In this document: one piece after another, positions 45,601 through 54,048 of the stretch
How the letters are laid out: every line of letters starts with the position of its first letter
Numbering within the stretch: position 1 is the stretch's first letter
Source of the DNA: Luteibacter sp.
GTDB lineage: Bacteria; Pseudomonadota; Gammaproteobacteria; Xanthomonadales; Rhodanobacteraceae
Assembly: GCF_009912395.1 (NCBI RefSeq)
Contig: NZ_WNDO01000012.1
Location: 1-64,000 of the forward strand
Reading direction: 5' to 3'
DNA: 64,000 bases
Program-made: the position numbers and the translations under genes
The notes under the pieces: generated by a model
Databases searched by the model: none
What the model was told of the DNA's origin: nothing
What the model saw: the letters and a program-made list of their open reading frames with translations, nothing else

Positions 45601-45918
45601 TCGGCGATGGCACGACGTGGCGAGGATGGGCTGGCGCCGATGGACGACGCCGGTTTCGGCGATTACCTGGCTCGTTTCCGCGAGCGCTCGTCGAGGGTGT
45701 TCCTGGAGGCGTATCGCCGCGTGCTCGACGAGGCGCCCGTGCGCTGGATCGGTGCTGACGAACTGGCGCCCGTGCTCGAGCTCTTCGTGATCGAGAAGGC
45801 CGCCTACGAAATCAACTACGAGGCCGCGAATCGCCCAGGCTGGCTGGACGTGCCCCTGCGCGGGCTACTGAATGCCACGCGTGGCGAGACGGCACATGAA
45901 CTGAAGGAGGATACGTGA
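42601..45918 (+). CDS. treS: trehalose synthase fused to maltokinase (TreS-Pep2), 1105 aa
   Basis: Interconverts maltose and trehalose, and phosphorylates maltose with ATP to feed GlgE. N-terminal GH13 domain, about residues 15-550: [20 protein letters not shown], nucleophile D218 in [14 protein letters not shown] and acid/base E260 in [11 protein letters not shown]. The spacing of 42 matches the mycobacterial enzyme. The C-terminal maltokinase domain, about 570-1105, has an aminoglycoside-kinase-like catalytic loop THGDFHLGQ near 948-956 and metal loop IDFEGEP near 966-972. Fusion of the two steps is known in many proteobacteria. It starts 3 bases after glgE and its end overlaps glgB by 4 bases. 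Confidence 0.95.
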   Translation: MATRGKSKKHVKAPDFSSDPLWYKDAIIYQVHLKSYFDANDDGVGDFQGLIDKLDYIADLGVNTLWLLPFYPSPRRDDGYDIAEYKAVHEDYGRLADAKRFIAEAHKRGLRVITELVINHTSDQHPWFQKARHAKKGSAARNFYVWSDTDQAYDGTRIIFLDTEKSNWTWDPVAGQYFWHRFFSHQPDLNFDNPAVLKAVLDVMRFWLDMGVDGLRLDAVPYLIEREGTNNENLPETHGILKLMRAEIDQHYPDRMLLAEANQWPEDTQDYFGNGDECHMAFHFPLMPRMYMAIAREDRFPITDIMRQTPAIPENCQWAIFLRNHDELTLEMVTDNERDYLWQTYAADRRARINLGIRRRLAPLLERDRRRIELMNALLLTMPGTPVLYYGDEIGMGDNIHLGDRDGVRTPMQWSVDRNGGFSRADPASLVLPPIMDPLYGFQAINVEAQQRDPHSLLNWTRRMLAVRKRYKAFGRGALKFLYPGNRKVLAYLREFGDEHVLCVANMSRTLQAVELDLSAFDGQVPVEIVGGTSFPPVGQLPYLLTVPAYGFYAFQLLPNAQMPDWHEVPAETLPDYETLVLRGPLVEGPVMEHHRGVIERQVLPAYVDVRRWFASKDRGVESVKVLKAVPWPDRGDDLVFTEIEVTLSDGGKERYSLPVGIVWEDENPNAKAQALALARVRRGRRIGLLTDGFSLEAFPSGLLIGLRNGTSLPVSGGSVRFEKTEGFDDIDFDPAIENRWLASEQSNSSMILHDAGVVKLFRRTSAGINPEVEMGRFLTERGYANTSPLLGEVALVSDNGERTTLAVLQGFLRNQGDAWRWTLDYLRRSYDEFNHSTDDDRRAEIESGYDAFATAVGKRLGELHALLAQPTDLPAFTPEKASAATVDGWRDGVRGQVGRALLSVDHAAGMPEDLASDVEALRGLAGALENRIGKLAEAGRGALTTRTHGDFHLGQILVVQDDAYIIDFEGEPARSLDERRGKSSPLRDVAGFLRSLDYASAMARRGEDGLAPMDDAGFGDYLARFRERSSRVFLEAYRRVLDEAPVRWIGADELAPVLELFVIEKAAYEINYEAANRPGWLDVPLRGLLNATRGETAHELKEDT

Positions 45919-48101
45919 TCGATCCACGTACCTATGGGCTCGACGACGGCGCCGCCGTCGACGCGCTGGTCGATGGCCGGCATGGCGATGCGTTCGCCTT
46001 GCTCGGCCCCCATCGCGTCGGCGATCGTCGCGTCGTGCGCACCCTCCAGCCCGGGTCCAATGGCGTCGAAGTCATCGACGCCGCCGGGCAGGTGACGGCC
46101 ACCCTGGACAAGGTGCACCCGGGGGGCGTGTTCGCCGGCTTCGTCGATGGCGACGATCCCTATCGCCTGCGCGTGCGCTGGCCTGCTGGCACGCACGATA
46201 CCCACGACCCATATGCCTTCGGCGTGTTGCTTGGCGACGACGACCTCCGGCGCTTCGCCGATGGCACGCATATCGGGTTGTTCCGCTTTCTCGGCGCTCA
46301 TCCCACGACTTGCGATGGCGTGCATGGCGTACGCTTCGCCGTCTGGGCACCGAATGCACGACGTGTCAGCGTGGTAGGCGATTTCGACAGCTGGGACGGT
46401 CGCCGACAGCCGATGCGCAAGCGCGTGCCGTCGGGTGTCTGGGAGCTTTTCGTGCCCGGCTTGTTGCCGGGGGCGCGCTACAAATACGAAGTGCTGGGTG
46501 CCGACGGCTCTCTCACCCAGCGCGCCGATCCCATCGCACTGGCTGCGGAGCTACCGCCTGCCACCGCATCCATCGTCGCCGATCCGGCCGCGTTCCACTG
46601 GACCGACGACGAGTGGATTCGTCGTCGCGGTGCCTTGCATCATGCCGGGTCGCCCCTTTCGATCTACGAACTGCATGCCGGGTCCTGGCTGCGTAGCCCG
46701 GACGGCGGCGACCTGCATTGGGACGAGATCGGCGAGCGCCTGATCCCGTATGTCGCCGGCATGGGCTTCACGCACATCGAATTGCTGCCGGTGTCCGAGC
46801 ATCCGTTCGGTGGATCGTGGGGTTACCAGCCGCTGGGCCAGTTCGCGCCGACCTCGCGGTTCGGCACGCCGGAGGCTTTCGCTCGCTTTGTCGATCGTTG
46901 CCACGAAGCTGGTGTCGGCGTGATCGTCGACTGGGTGCCCGCGCATTTTCCGACGGATATCCATGGCCTCGCACACTTCGACGGCACACCGCTCTACGAG
47001 CATGCCGATCCGCGCGAAGGCTTCCACCAGGATTGGAACACGCTGATCTACAACCTGGGACGCAACGAGGTATCGGCGTATCTGGTTTCCAGCGCGCTGG
47101 CGTGGCTGGAACGGTTCCATGTCGATGGCCTCCGGGTGGATGCGGTGGCCTCGATGCTCTACCGCGACTATTCGCGCAAGGCGGGCGAATGGGTGCCGAA
47201 CCGGTACGGCGGCCGCGAGAACCTCGAATCGATCGCCTTCCTGCGTCGCGTGAACCAGCTGGTGGCCGAGCGTCATCCCGACTGCATGACCATCGCGGAG
47301 GAATCCACCGCGTGGCCCGGTGTCACGCAGCCGGTGGAGCAGGGCGGCCTCGGCTTCACTTTCAAGTGGAACATGGGCTGGATGCATGACTCGCTGGAGT
47401 ACATATCCCGCGACCCCATACATCGTCGCTGGCACCATGGTGAGATGACCTTCAGCATGGTCTATGCCTATTCCGAGCGCTACGTGTTGCCGCTGTCCCA
47501 TGACGAGGTTGTGCATGGCAAGCGTTCGCTGCTGGGACGCATGCCGGGCGACGAATGGCAGCGCTTCGCCAACCTGCGCGCCTACTACGGTTTCATGTGG
47601 GCGCATCCCGGCAAGAAGCTGCTGTTCACCGGCGGCGAGATCGCCCAGCCGCACGAGTGGAACCATGACGCCCAGATCGCCTGGAACCTGCTCGATCACC
47701 CCTTGCACCTGGGCGTACAAAAACTGGTGCGCGACCTGAATCGGGTGTATGCCGATACGCCGGCGATGCACGCGCTCGATGCCGATCCGCGCGGATTCCG
47801 CTGGGTGATCGGCGACGACGCCGACCAGAGCGTGTTCGCCTGGTTGCGCCTCGCTGACGACGGGGCGCCCGCGCTCATTGTCTGCAACATGACGCCCACG
47901 CCGCGCCACGGCTTTCGCATCGGCGTACCGCAGGGCGGTCGCTGGCGCGAGGCGATCAATTCCGATGCGGAGGCCTATGGCGGCTCCGGTGTCGGCAACG
48001 AAGGCGAGCGACACGCCCAGGACGTCGCCTCCCATGGCTTCGAGCGTTCGCTCGTGCTCAACCTGCCACCCCTGTCCACGGTCATCTTCGTGGCCGACTG
48101 A
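45915..48101 (+). CDS. glgB: 1,4-alpha-glucan branching enzyme, 728 aa
   Basis: Introduces alpha-1,6 branches into the glucan. N-terminal repeats ([20 protein letters not shown] and a CBM48 domain with [20 protein letters not shown]) precede the GH13 domain. That domain has nucleophile D409 in [15 protein letters not shown] and acid/base E462 in [14 protein letters not shown], the same 53-residue spacing as E. coli GlgB. A C-terminal beta domain closes it. It starts at GTG 45915, overlapping treS (GTGA). In this operon GlgB works on chains built by GlgE. Confidence 0.96.
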   Translation: MIDPRTYGLDDGAAVDALVDGRHGDAFALLGPHRVGDRRVVRTLQPGSNGVEVIDAAGQVTATLDKVHPGGVFAGFVDGDDPYRLRVRWPAGTHDTHDPYAFGVLLGDDDLRRFADGTHIGLFRFLGAHPTTCDGVHGVRFAVWAPNARRVSVVGDFDSWDGRRQPMRKRVPSGVWELFVPGLLPGARYKYEVLGADGSLTQRADPIALAAELPPATASIVADPAAFHWTDDEWIRRRGALHHAGSPLSIYELHAGSWLRSPDGGDLHWDEIGERLIPYVAGMGFTHIELLPVSEHPFGGSWGYQPLGQFAPTSRFGTPEAFARFVDRCHEAGVGVIVDWVPAHFPTDIHGLAHFDGTPLYEHADPREGFHQDWNTLIYNLGRNEVSAYLVSSALAWLERFHVDGLRVDAVASMLYRDYSRKAGEWVPNRYGGRENLESIAFLRRVNQLVAERHPDCMTIAEESTAWPGVTQPVEQGGLGFTFKWNMGWMHDSLEYISRDPIHRRWHHGEMTFSMVYAYSERYVLPLSHDEVVHGKRSLLGRMPGDEWQRFANLRAYYGFMWAHPGKKLLFTGGEIAQPHEWNHDAQIAWNLLDHPLHLGVQKLVRDLNRVYADTPAMHALDADPRGFRWVIGDDADQSVFAWLRLADDGAPALIVCNMTPTPRHGFRIGVPQGGRWREAINSDAEAYGGSGVGNEGERHAQDVASHGFERSLVLNLPPLSTVIFVAD

Positions 48102-48112
48102 AGAGGAACGCG

Positions 48113-50218
48113 ATGCCCGCTCTTCCCGAACGCATGCAATCCGGTTCGCCTTATCCGCTAGGCGCCACCTGTGATGGCATGGGCACCAATTTCGCCGTCT
48201 TCTCCGCGCATGCGGAGCGTATCGAGCTTTGCCTGTTCGATCCTTCCGGCAAGCGGGAAATCGCCCGGTACGACCTTCCCGAATGCACCGACGAGATCTG
48301 GCACGGCTATCTCCCGCGGGTACGTGGCGGCACGCTGTACGGTTTCCGCGCGCATGGTCCCTATCAGCCGGAGGAGGGGCATCGCTTCAATCCCAACAAG
48401 CTCCTTCTAGATCCTTACGCGAAACTGCTCCATGGGCAGGTGCGCTGGTCGGACGTGCTGCACGGTTATCGCGTCGCCTCGTCCCGCGCGGATCTCTCGT
48501 TCGATCGACGCGACAGTGCGGCGGCTATGCCCAAGGGCGTGGTCGTCGACGAGCCGATGCACTGGAAGGGGGGGCGACGGCCGCATACACCGTGGAACCG
48601 CACGGTGGTGTATGAAACCCACCTCAAGGGATTCACCCGTAATCTAAAGCGCATCCGCGCCCACGAGCGCGGCACCTTCATCGCGCTGGCTGATCCCTAT
48701 GTGATCGATTACCTCGTGAAGCTGGGCGTGACGGCGGTGGAACTGCTTCCGGTACATGCCTACCTCCAGGATCGCCGCCTCACTGAGATGAAGCTGCGTA
48801 ACTACTGGGGATACAACACCCTGGCGTTCTTCGCTCCTGAACCAGCCTATCTCTCCGAAGGCACGCTCAACGAGATTCGTGCCACGGTGCAGGCGCTGCA
48901 TGCTGCCGGTATCGAGGTGATCCTCGATGTCGTCTACAACCATACCTGCGAAGGAAGCGAACTCGGCACGACGCTGTCGTTCCGTGGGCTGGACAACAAG
49001 AGTTACTACCGGCTGATGCCGGACAACCCGCGCTACTGCATCAACGATACCGGCACTGGCAATACGGTCAATACGGCGCATCCCCGCGTCCTCCAGTTGG
49101 TGATGGACTCGCTGCGTTACTGGGTACAGACCTTCCATGTCGACGGGTTCCGTTTCGATCTCGGCGTGAGCCTGGGGCGCGAGGAGCATGGTTTCGATCC
49201 TTGTGCCGGCCTGTTCGATGCGATGCGTCAGGATCCAGTGCTCAACGGCGTGAAGTTGATTTCCGAGCCCTGGGATATCGGTCCGGGCGGTTACCAGTTG
49301 GGCAATCATCCTCCAGGTTTCGGCGAGTGGAACGGCAAGTTCCGTGACGATGTACGCCGGTTCTGGAAGGGCGATTCGGGCATGCGCGGCACGCTGGCCG
49401 GGCGACTTCAGGGGTCGGGCGAACTTTTCGACCATCAGCGTCGCAAGCCTTGGGCATCGGTGAACTTCATCACGGCTCATGACGGCTTTACGCTGGAAGA
49501 CCTGGTCAGCTACAACGACAAGCACAACGAAGCCAATGGCGAAGACAACCGCGATGGCGGCAACGACAACGAGAGCTACAACCACGGCGTGGAGGGCCCT
49601 ACGGACGATCCCTCGATCCGCGCCACGCGCGACCGAGTGAAGCGCGCGATGCTGTCGACGATGTTCTTCTCGCACGGCACGCCGATGCTGCTGGGCGGCG
49701 ACGAATTCGGACGTACGCAGCAGGGCAACAACAACGCCTATTGCCAGGACAACGAATTGTCGTGGTACGACTGGAAGGAGGCCACCTCTGACCAGGGCAA
49801 GGAACTCTTCGACTTCGTCGCCCGCCTCGTGCGCCTGCGCGACCTGCATCCGACGCTGAGAGCCGCACACTTCCTGCGCGGGGATACCGAAGTGGTACCC
49901 GGCATCAAGGAGGTCAACTGGTTCGACGAAAGCGGTTCGGAAATGAGCCAGGAGACCTGGGGCTATACTGAGGGGCGCCTGTTGGCCCTGCGGCGGGCTC
50001 AGTCTCAGGACAAGAAGGCCGACATCACGCTGATCCTCATCAACGGCACGCCGGACATGCACGTCTTCCAGCTTCCGCAGCCGGTGGTCGCGTGGCGAGT
50101 GAGGTCGGACAGCGCCAAGCCGGGGGCGTCGGAACGACCCTGGACGGAATCCTCGATCGAGGTGGAAGGGCATAGCGTCGTGCTACTGGCCGCAGCGGTT
50201 CGTCTGGAGTCCCCATGA
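48113..50218 (+). CDS. glgX: glycogen debranching enzyme GlgX, 701 aa
   Basis: Hydrolyses alpha-1,6 branches of trimmed glucans (isoamylase type). The N-terminal CBM48 (GATCDGMGTNFAVFSAHAER) is followed by the GH13_11 core: NYWGYNTLAFFAPEPAYLS, VYNHTCEGSELGTTLSFRG, nucleophile Asp in HVDGFRFDLGVSLGRE, acid Glu in LISEPWDIGPGGYQLG and FITAHDGFTLEDLVSYNDKH. Length is normal. AGAGGAACGCG lies before the ATG, which comes 11 bases after the glgB stop. The last codons overlap treZ by 4 bases (ATGA). Confidence 0.95.
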   Translation: MPALPERMQSGSPYPLGATCDGMGTNFAVFSAHAERIELCLFDPSGKREIARYDLPECTDEIWHGYLPRVRGGTLYGFRAHGPYQPEEGHRFNPNKLLLDPYAKLLHGQVRWSDVLHGYRVASSRADLSFDRRDSAAAMPKGVVVDEPMHWKGGRRPHTPWNRTVVYETHLKGFTRNLKRIRAHERGTFIALADPYVIDYLVKLGVTAVELLPVHAYLQDRRLTEMKLRNYWGYNTLAFFAPEPAYLSEGTLNEIRATVQALHAAGIEVILDVVYNHTCEGSELGTTLSFRGLDNKSYYRLMPDNPRYCINDTGTGNTVNTAHPRVLQLVMDSLRYWVQTFHVDGFRFDLGVSLGREEHGFDPCAGLFDAMRQDPVLNGVKLISEPWDIGPGGYQLGNHPPGFGEWNGKFRDDVRRFWKGDSGMRGTLAGRLQGSGELFDHQRRKPWASVNFITAHDGFTLEDLVSYNDKHNEANGEDNRDGGNDNESYNHGVEGPTDDPSIRATRDRVKRAMLSTMFFSHGTPMLLGGDEFGRTQQGNNNAYCQDNELSWYDWKEATSDQGKELFDFVARLVRLRDLHPTLRAAHFLRGDTEVVPGIKEVNWFDESGSEMSQETWGYTEGRLLALRRAQSQDKKADITLILINGTPDMHVFQLPQPVVAWRVRSDSAKPGASERPWTESSIEVEGHSVVLLAAAVRLESP

Positions 50219-51966
50219 GTGCCCGTTTCGTCCACGCCATGCCCTACGGCGCGAAGCCACTGGGCGACGGGAACGTGCGTTTCCGGTTGTGGGCGCCCGA
50301 TGTGGATACGGTCGCCATCGAGTGCGAAGGTGGTCATGTTTCGACCATGCGCTCGCTGGACGATGGCTGGTTCGAGTGCGTGTGCCCTGCGCCGGTGGAT
50401 TCGGGGTATCGGTTCCGCGTGGGTGGCGATCTTCTGGTGCCGGACCCGGCATCGCGTCGCCAACGCGACGGCGACGTGCACGGCTACAGTGTCGTCGTCG
50501 ATCCCTCGTCCTACGCGTGGCGCCATGTCGACTGGCAGGGCAGGCCCTGGCACGAGACGGTGATCTACGAGCTGCACGTGGGGGCGCTGGGAGGCTATCG
50601 CGGTGTCGAAATGGTATTGCCGCACCTTGCGTCCCTTGGGGTTACGGCGGTGGAGCTGATGCCCATCGCGGAGTTTCCCGGCCAGCGCAACTGGGGCTAC
50701 GATGGCGTGCTGCCGTATGCGCCGTCGGCCGCCTACGGCACGCCAGACGACCTCAAGGCGTTGATCGATACGGCGCACGGCCTGGGCCTGATGGTCTTCC
50801 TCGATGTGGTCTACAACCACTTCGGGCCGGAAGGCAATTACCTGGATGCCTACGCCTCGCGCTTCTTCGACGAATCGATCCATACGCCCTGGGGCGCATC
50901 GATCGGCGTATCGACGCCCCAGGTGGGGGACTATTTCGTACACAACGCGCTGTACTGGCTCGAGGAATATCGCTTCGACGGGCTGCGTTTCGACGCCGTG
51001 CATGCCATCGGCAATCCAGGATGGCTCGGTTCGCTCGCGGCGCGGGTCCACGCGGCGATGGGGCCGGATCGCCATGTGCATCTGGTGCTGGAGAACGAGG
51101 CCAACCAGGCCAACCTGCTGGGCCGGGGGCGCTTCGACGCACAATGGAACGATGACTTCCACAATGCGTTGCATGTGCTGCTGACCGGCGAGGACGAAGG
51201 GTATTACGCCCACTACGAGTCGGCGATGGACAAGCTCCTAAGGAGCCTGCGCGAAGGTTTCGCCTACCAGGGCGAAACGATGGGCGGAAAGCGTCGCGGC
51301 GAACCCAGCGCCCATCTTCCCGCCTCGTGCTTCGTCAACTTTCTGCAAAACCATGACCAGGTCGGGAATCGCGCGTTTGGCGACCGACTGAGCGCGATGG
51401 TGCATCCGGAAACGATGGAGGCCGCGCTGGCCCTGTTGCTCCTGGCGCCCTTCGTGCCCTTGCTCTTCATGGGCGAGGAGTGGGGCAGTCGCACGCCGTT
51501 CCTGTTCTTCACCGATTTCATCGACGAGCGCTTGCGCAAGGCGGTGCGTGAGGGGCGCCGCAAGGAATTTGCCGCCTTCGCAAGTTTTGCCGGTGAGGAC
51601 ATTCCCGATCCGAACGACGCGGACACCTTCACTGCGTCCATTCCCGAGCGCGACATCGCGCTGGGGGAGGAGCGACGTGCGCTGCTGCGCACGCTTATCG
51701 CCGTACGCCAGGAACACGTCGCGCCGTATATCGCACAGGCCTATGGCAAGGACGCCATGGCACTCGGCGAACAGGCCTTTGTCGCGTCGTGGGCGCTGGC
51801 CGAACGCAGTTTAACGATCTTCGTCAATCTCGGCGACACGGACGTCACGATCGAACGCACACCATCGTCGTCTGCGGCGTGGCTGCATGGAGATGCCGCC
51901 ACCGTCGCCGCCCTGTCGCGTGGCCTGCTCCCTGCCCGCCGCGCTGTCGCCTGCCTGGAGTCGTAA
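50215..51966 (+). CDS. treZ: malto-oligosyltrehalose trehalohydrolase, 583 aa
   Basis: Releases trehalose from maltooligosyl-trehalose made by TreY. CBM48-like N-terminus (GNVRFRLWAPDVDTVAIECE), then the GH13_10 core: YELHVGALGGYRGVEMVLPH, QRNWGYDGVLPYAPSAAYGT, nucleophile Asp in GLRFDAVHAIGNPGW, acid Glu in LVLENEANQANLLGRG and FLQNHDQVGNRAFGDR. It overlaps glgX by 4 bases. Length is typical. It pairs functionally with treY two genes downstream. Confidence 0.95.
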   Translation: MSARFVHAMPYGAKPLGDGNVRFRLWAPDVDTVAIECEGGHVSTMRSLDDGWFECVCPAPVDSGYRFRVGGDLLVPDPASRRQRDGDVHGYSVVVDPSSYAWRHVDWQGRPWHETVIYELHVGALGGYRGVEMVLPHLASLGVTAVELMPIAEFPGQRNWGYDGVLPYAPSAAYGTPDDLKALIDTAHGLGLMVFLDVVYNHFGPEGNYLDAYASRFFDESIHTPWGASIGVSTPQVGDYFVHNALYWLEEYRFDGLRFDAVHAIGNPGWLGSLAARVHAAMGPDRHVHLVLENEANQANLLGRGRFDAQWNDDFHNALHVLLTGEDEGYYAHYESAMDKLLRSLREGFAYQGETMGGKRRGEPSAHLPASCFVNFLQNHDQVGNRAFGDRLSAMVHPETMEAALALLLLAPFVPLLFMGEEWGSRTPFLFFTDFIDERLRKAVREGRRKEFAAFASFAGEDIPDPNDADTFTASIPERDIALGEERRALLRTLIAVRQEHVAPYIAQAYGKDAMALGEQAFVASWALAERSLTIFVNLGDTDVTIERTPSSSAAWLHGDAATVAALSRGLLPARRAVACLES

Positions 51967-51969
51967 GCC

Positions 51970-54048
51970 GTGAATGCCGCACTCGACGATCGTCTCGCCC
52001 TGCTTGCCGAACAGGCGGGCGTCGACGTGCACTGGCGCGATGCGCTGGACCGTCCCCAGTCCACGCCGCCGCATACCTTGCGTGCCGTGCTGGCGGCCCT
52101 GGGCTTGCCGGCGGATACGCCGGACGATGTCGAGGATAGCCTGCGGCGGATCGAGGAGGAGCGCAGCGGTCGTTCGCTTCCCCGACTGCTTACCGCCGAC
52201 GCCGGTGGGGCTATCCAACTGCCGCCGCTGCCGCGTGGACGGGTTTGGAAACTCATCGACGCTGAGGGTACGCGCATCGCCGAAGGCGAATTGCCGTCGG
52301 GCGAGGGTCGCCTGCCGGGCCCCGCGACACCCGGCTATTACACCTTGTTGCTGGACGAGCAGGAGGTCGTTGTCGCCGTCGCGCCTCCGCGCGCGCTGGG
52401 GATCGGAGATCTTCCGAAGGCTCGGCGACCCTGGGGCGTGGCGGTGCAGATGTCCTCGTTGCGGCGTCCGGGCGACGGGGGCATCGGCGACTTCACCGCG
52501 TTGGAGCTCTGTGCTCGAGCGGCGGCGGAGAAGGGCGCCGATGCGTTGGCCATCAGTCCCGTGCATGCGCTGTTCGCCGCGGCCCCCGAGCGCTATAGCC
52601 CTTACGCGCCATCCAGCCGTCTGTTCCTCAATGGCCTCTACGTCGATCCGGCACGCACCAGTGGCGAGCAGACCGTGCGCGCGGTGATCGACACGCACAA
52701 CCTACGCCAGGAGCTGGCCGAACTGGAGTGGCTCGATCTCATCGACTGGCCGCGCGCCGCGCGTGCGCGGATGACGATCCTGCGCTCGGTCTACGAATGG
52801 GCGTCGGTGGACTTCAACCATGCCGAACGCTTCGCCACCTTCCGCAAGGAGCAGGGTGAACCCCTTGAGCGCCATGCGCGGTTCGAAGCGTTGCATGCGG
52901 ATTTCACCGCACACGGTCGACCGGGTGGCTGGCAGGGCTGGCCCTCGGGCTTCCACGATCCGTCGAGCCCCGAGGTGGCCGCCTTCGCCCGCGAACACTC
53001 GCGTGAAGTGGCGTTCCATGCCTGGCTTCAATGGCTGGCGGCGCAAGGGCTCATCGATGCGCAGAAAGCCGCGCGCGACGCTGGCATGGCGATCGGCCTG
53101 GTGGCTGACCTGGCCGTGGGTGCCGATGCGGGCGGCAGCCATGCCTGGGCGCATCAGGCCGAGATGCTTCGTGGGCTATCGGTCGGCGCGCCGCCGGACG
53201 CACTCAATCGCCTCGGCCAGGACTGGGGGCTGACGACGTTTTCGCCCCGCGGCCTGCGCGAAACGGGTTTCAAGGGGTTCATCGGCATGCTGCGCGCGGC
53301 TCTGGCCCATGCGGGCGGCGTGCGTATCGACCATGTGCTGGGCCTGAAGCGTCTGTGGATGGTGCCGCATGGCGCAGGCGCCACCGAGGGCGCCTATGTG
53401 CGCTATCCGCTGGACGACTTGTTGCGCCTCGTGGCCCTGGAGTCGCACCTGCATCGGGCGATTGTCATCGGCGAAGACCTGGGTACGGTGCCCGCCGATT
53501 TCCGCAAGCGTATCGGCGACAAGGGCGTGCTAGGCATCCGCGTGCTCTGGTTCGAGCGCGCGGAGGATGGCGGATTCGTATCGCCGCAAGACTGGTCCGA
53601 CCATGCGATGGCCACGACCAGTACGCACGACGTGCCCACGGTGGCCGGCTGGTGGAGCGGGCGCGACGTGATCTGGCGCAAGCGTGCTGGCCTTGATGAT
53701 CCCGCCGTGGACGAGGGCGTGCAGCGCGAGGCGGATCGCCATCGGCTGTGGAGCGCGCTTTGCTCGTCGGGCTCGGCCTGGAACGAGGATTCGCCGCCCT
53801 CACCGGACGATATCTCGCCTGTGGTGGTGGCTGCCGCGAAGCATGTGGCGCAGACGCCCGCGCCACTCGCGATCTTCCCGGTCGAGGACATCCTCGGCCT
53901 GCACGAGCAACCGAACCTCCCCGGGCCTACCGACGCGATCCATCCCAACTGGCGTCGCCGCATGCCCGATTCGTCGGCGCGGCTGTTCGACGGCCCCATC
54001 GCGCATGCGGTGTGCGCCACGATCGACCAGACGCGGAACCGGACGTGA
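51970..54048 (+). CDS. malQ: 4-alpha-glucanotransferase (amylomaltase), 692 aa
   Basis: Moves glucan segments between maltodextrins, freeing glucose. A long N-terminal domain (about residues 1-135) precedes the GH77 core. The core has RPWGVAVQMSSLRRPGDGGI, LAISPVHALFAAAPERYSPY, nucleophile Asp in GVRIDHVLGLKRLWMVPHG, acid Glu in VIGEDLGTVPADFRKRI and TTSTHDVPTVAGWW. GTG 51970 follows treZ by 3 bases; no ATG is nearby. The stop overlaps the treY start (GTGA). It supplies and recycles linear chains for TreY and GlgE. Confidence 0.95.
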   Translation: MNAALDDRLALLAEQAGVDVHWRDALDRPQSTPPHTLRAVLAALGLPADTPDDVEDSLRRIEEERSGRSLPRLLTADAGGAIQLPPLPRGRVWKLIDAEGTRIAEGELPSGEGRLPGPATPGYYTLLLDEQEVVVAVAPPRALGIGDLPKARRPWGVAVQMSSLRRPGDGGIGDFTALELCARAAAEKGADALAISPVHALFAAAPERYSPYAPSSRLFLNGLYVDPARTSGEQTVRAVIDTHNLRQELAELEWLDLIDWPRAARARMTILRSVYEWASVDFNHAERFATFRKEQGEPLERHARFEALHADFTAHGRPGGWQGWPSGFHDPSSPEVAAFAREHSREVAFHAWLQWLAAQGLIDAQKAARDAGMAIGLVADLAVGADAGGSHAWAHQAEMLRGLSVGAPPDALNRLGQDWGLTTFSPRGLRETGFKGFIGMLRAALAHAGGVRIDHVLGLKRLWMVPHGAGATEGAYVRYPLDDLLRLVALESHLHRAIVIGEDLGTVPADFRKRIGDKGVLGIRVLWFERAEDGGFVSPQDWSDHAMATTSTHDVPTVAGWWSGRDVIWRKRAGLDDPAVDEGVQREADRHRLWSALCSSGSAWNEDSPPSPDDISPVVVAAAKHVAQTPAPLAIFPVEDILGLHEQPNLPGPTDAIHPNWRRRMPDSSARLFDGPIAHAVCATIDQTRNRT

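Noticed and set aside
53748-54044. Upstream extension of treY by 99 codons
   Set aside because: This part overlaps malQ in another frame and lacks family similarity; GTG 54045 overlapping the malQ stop is the sensible start.
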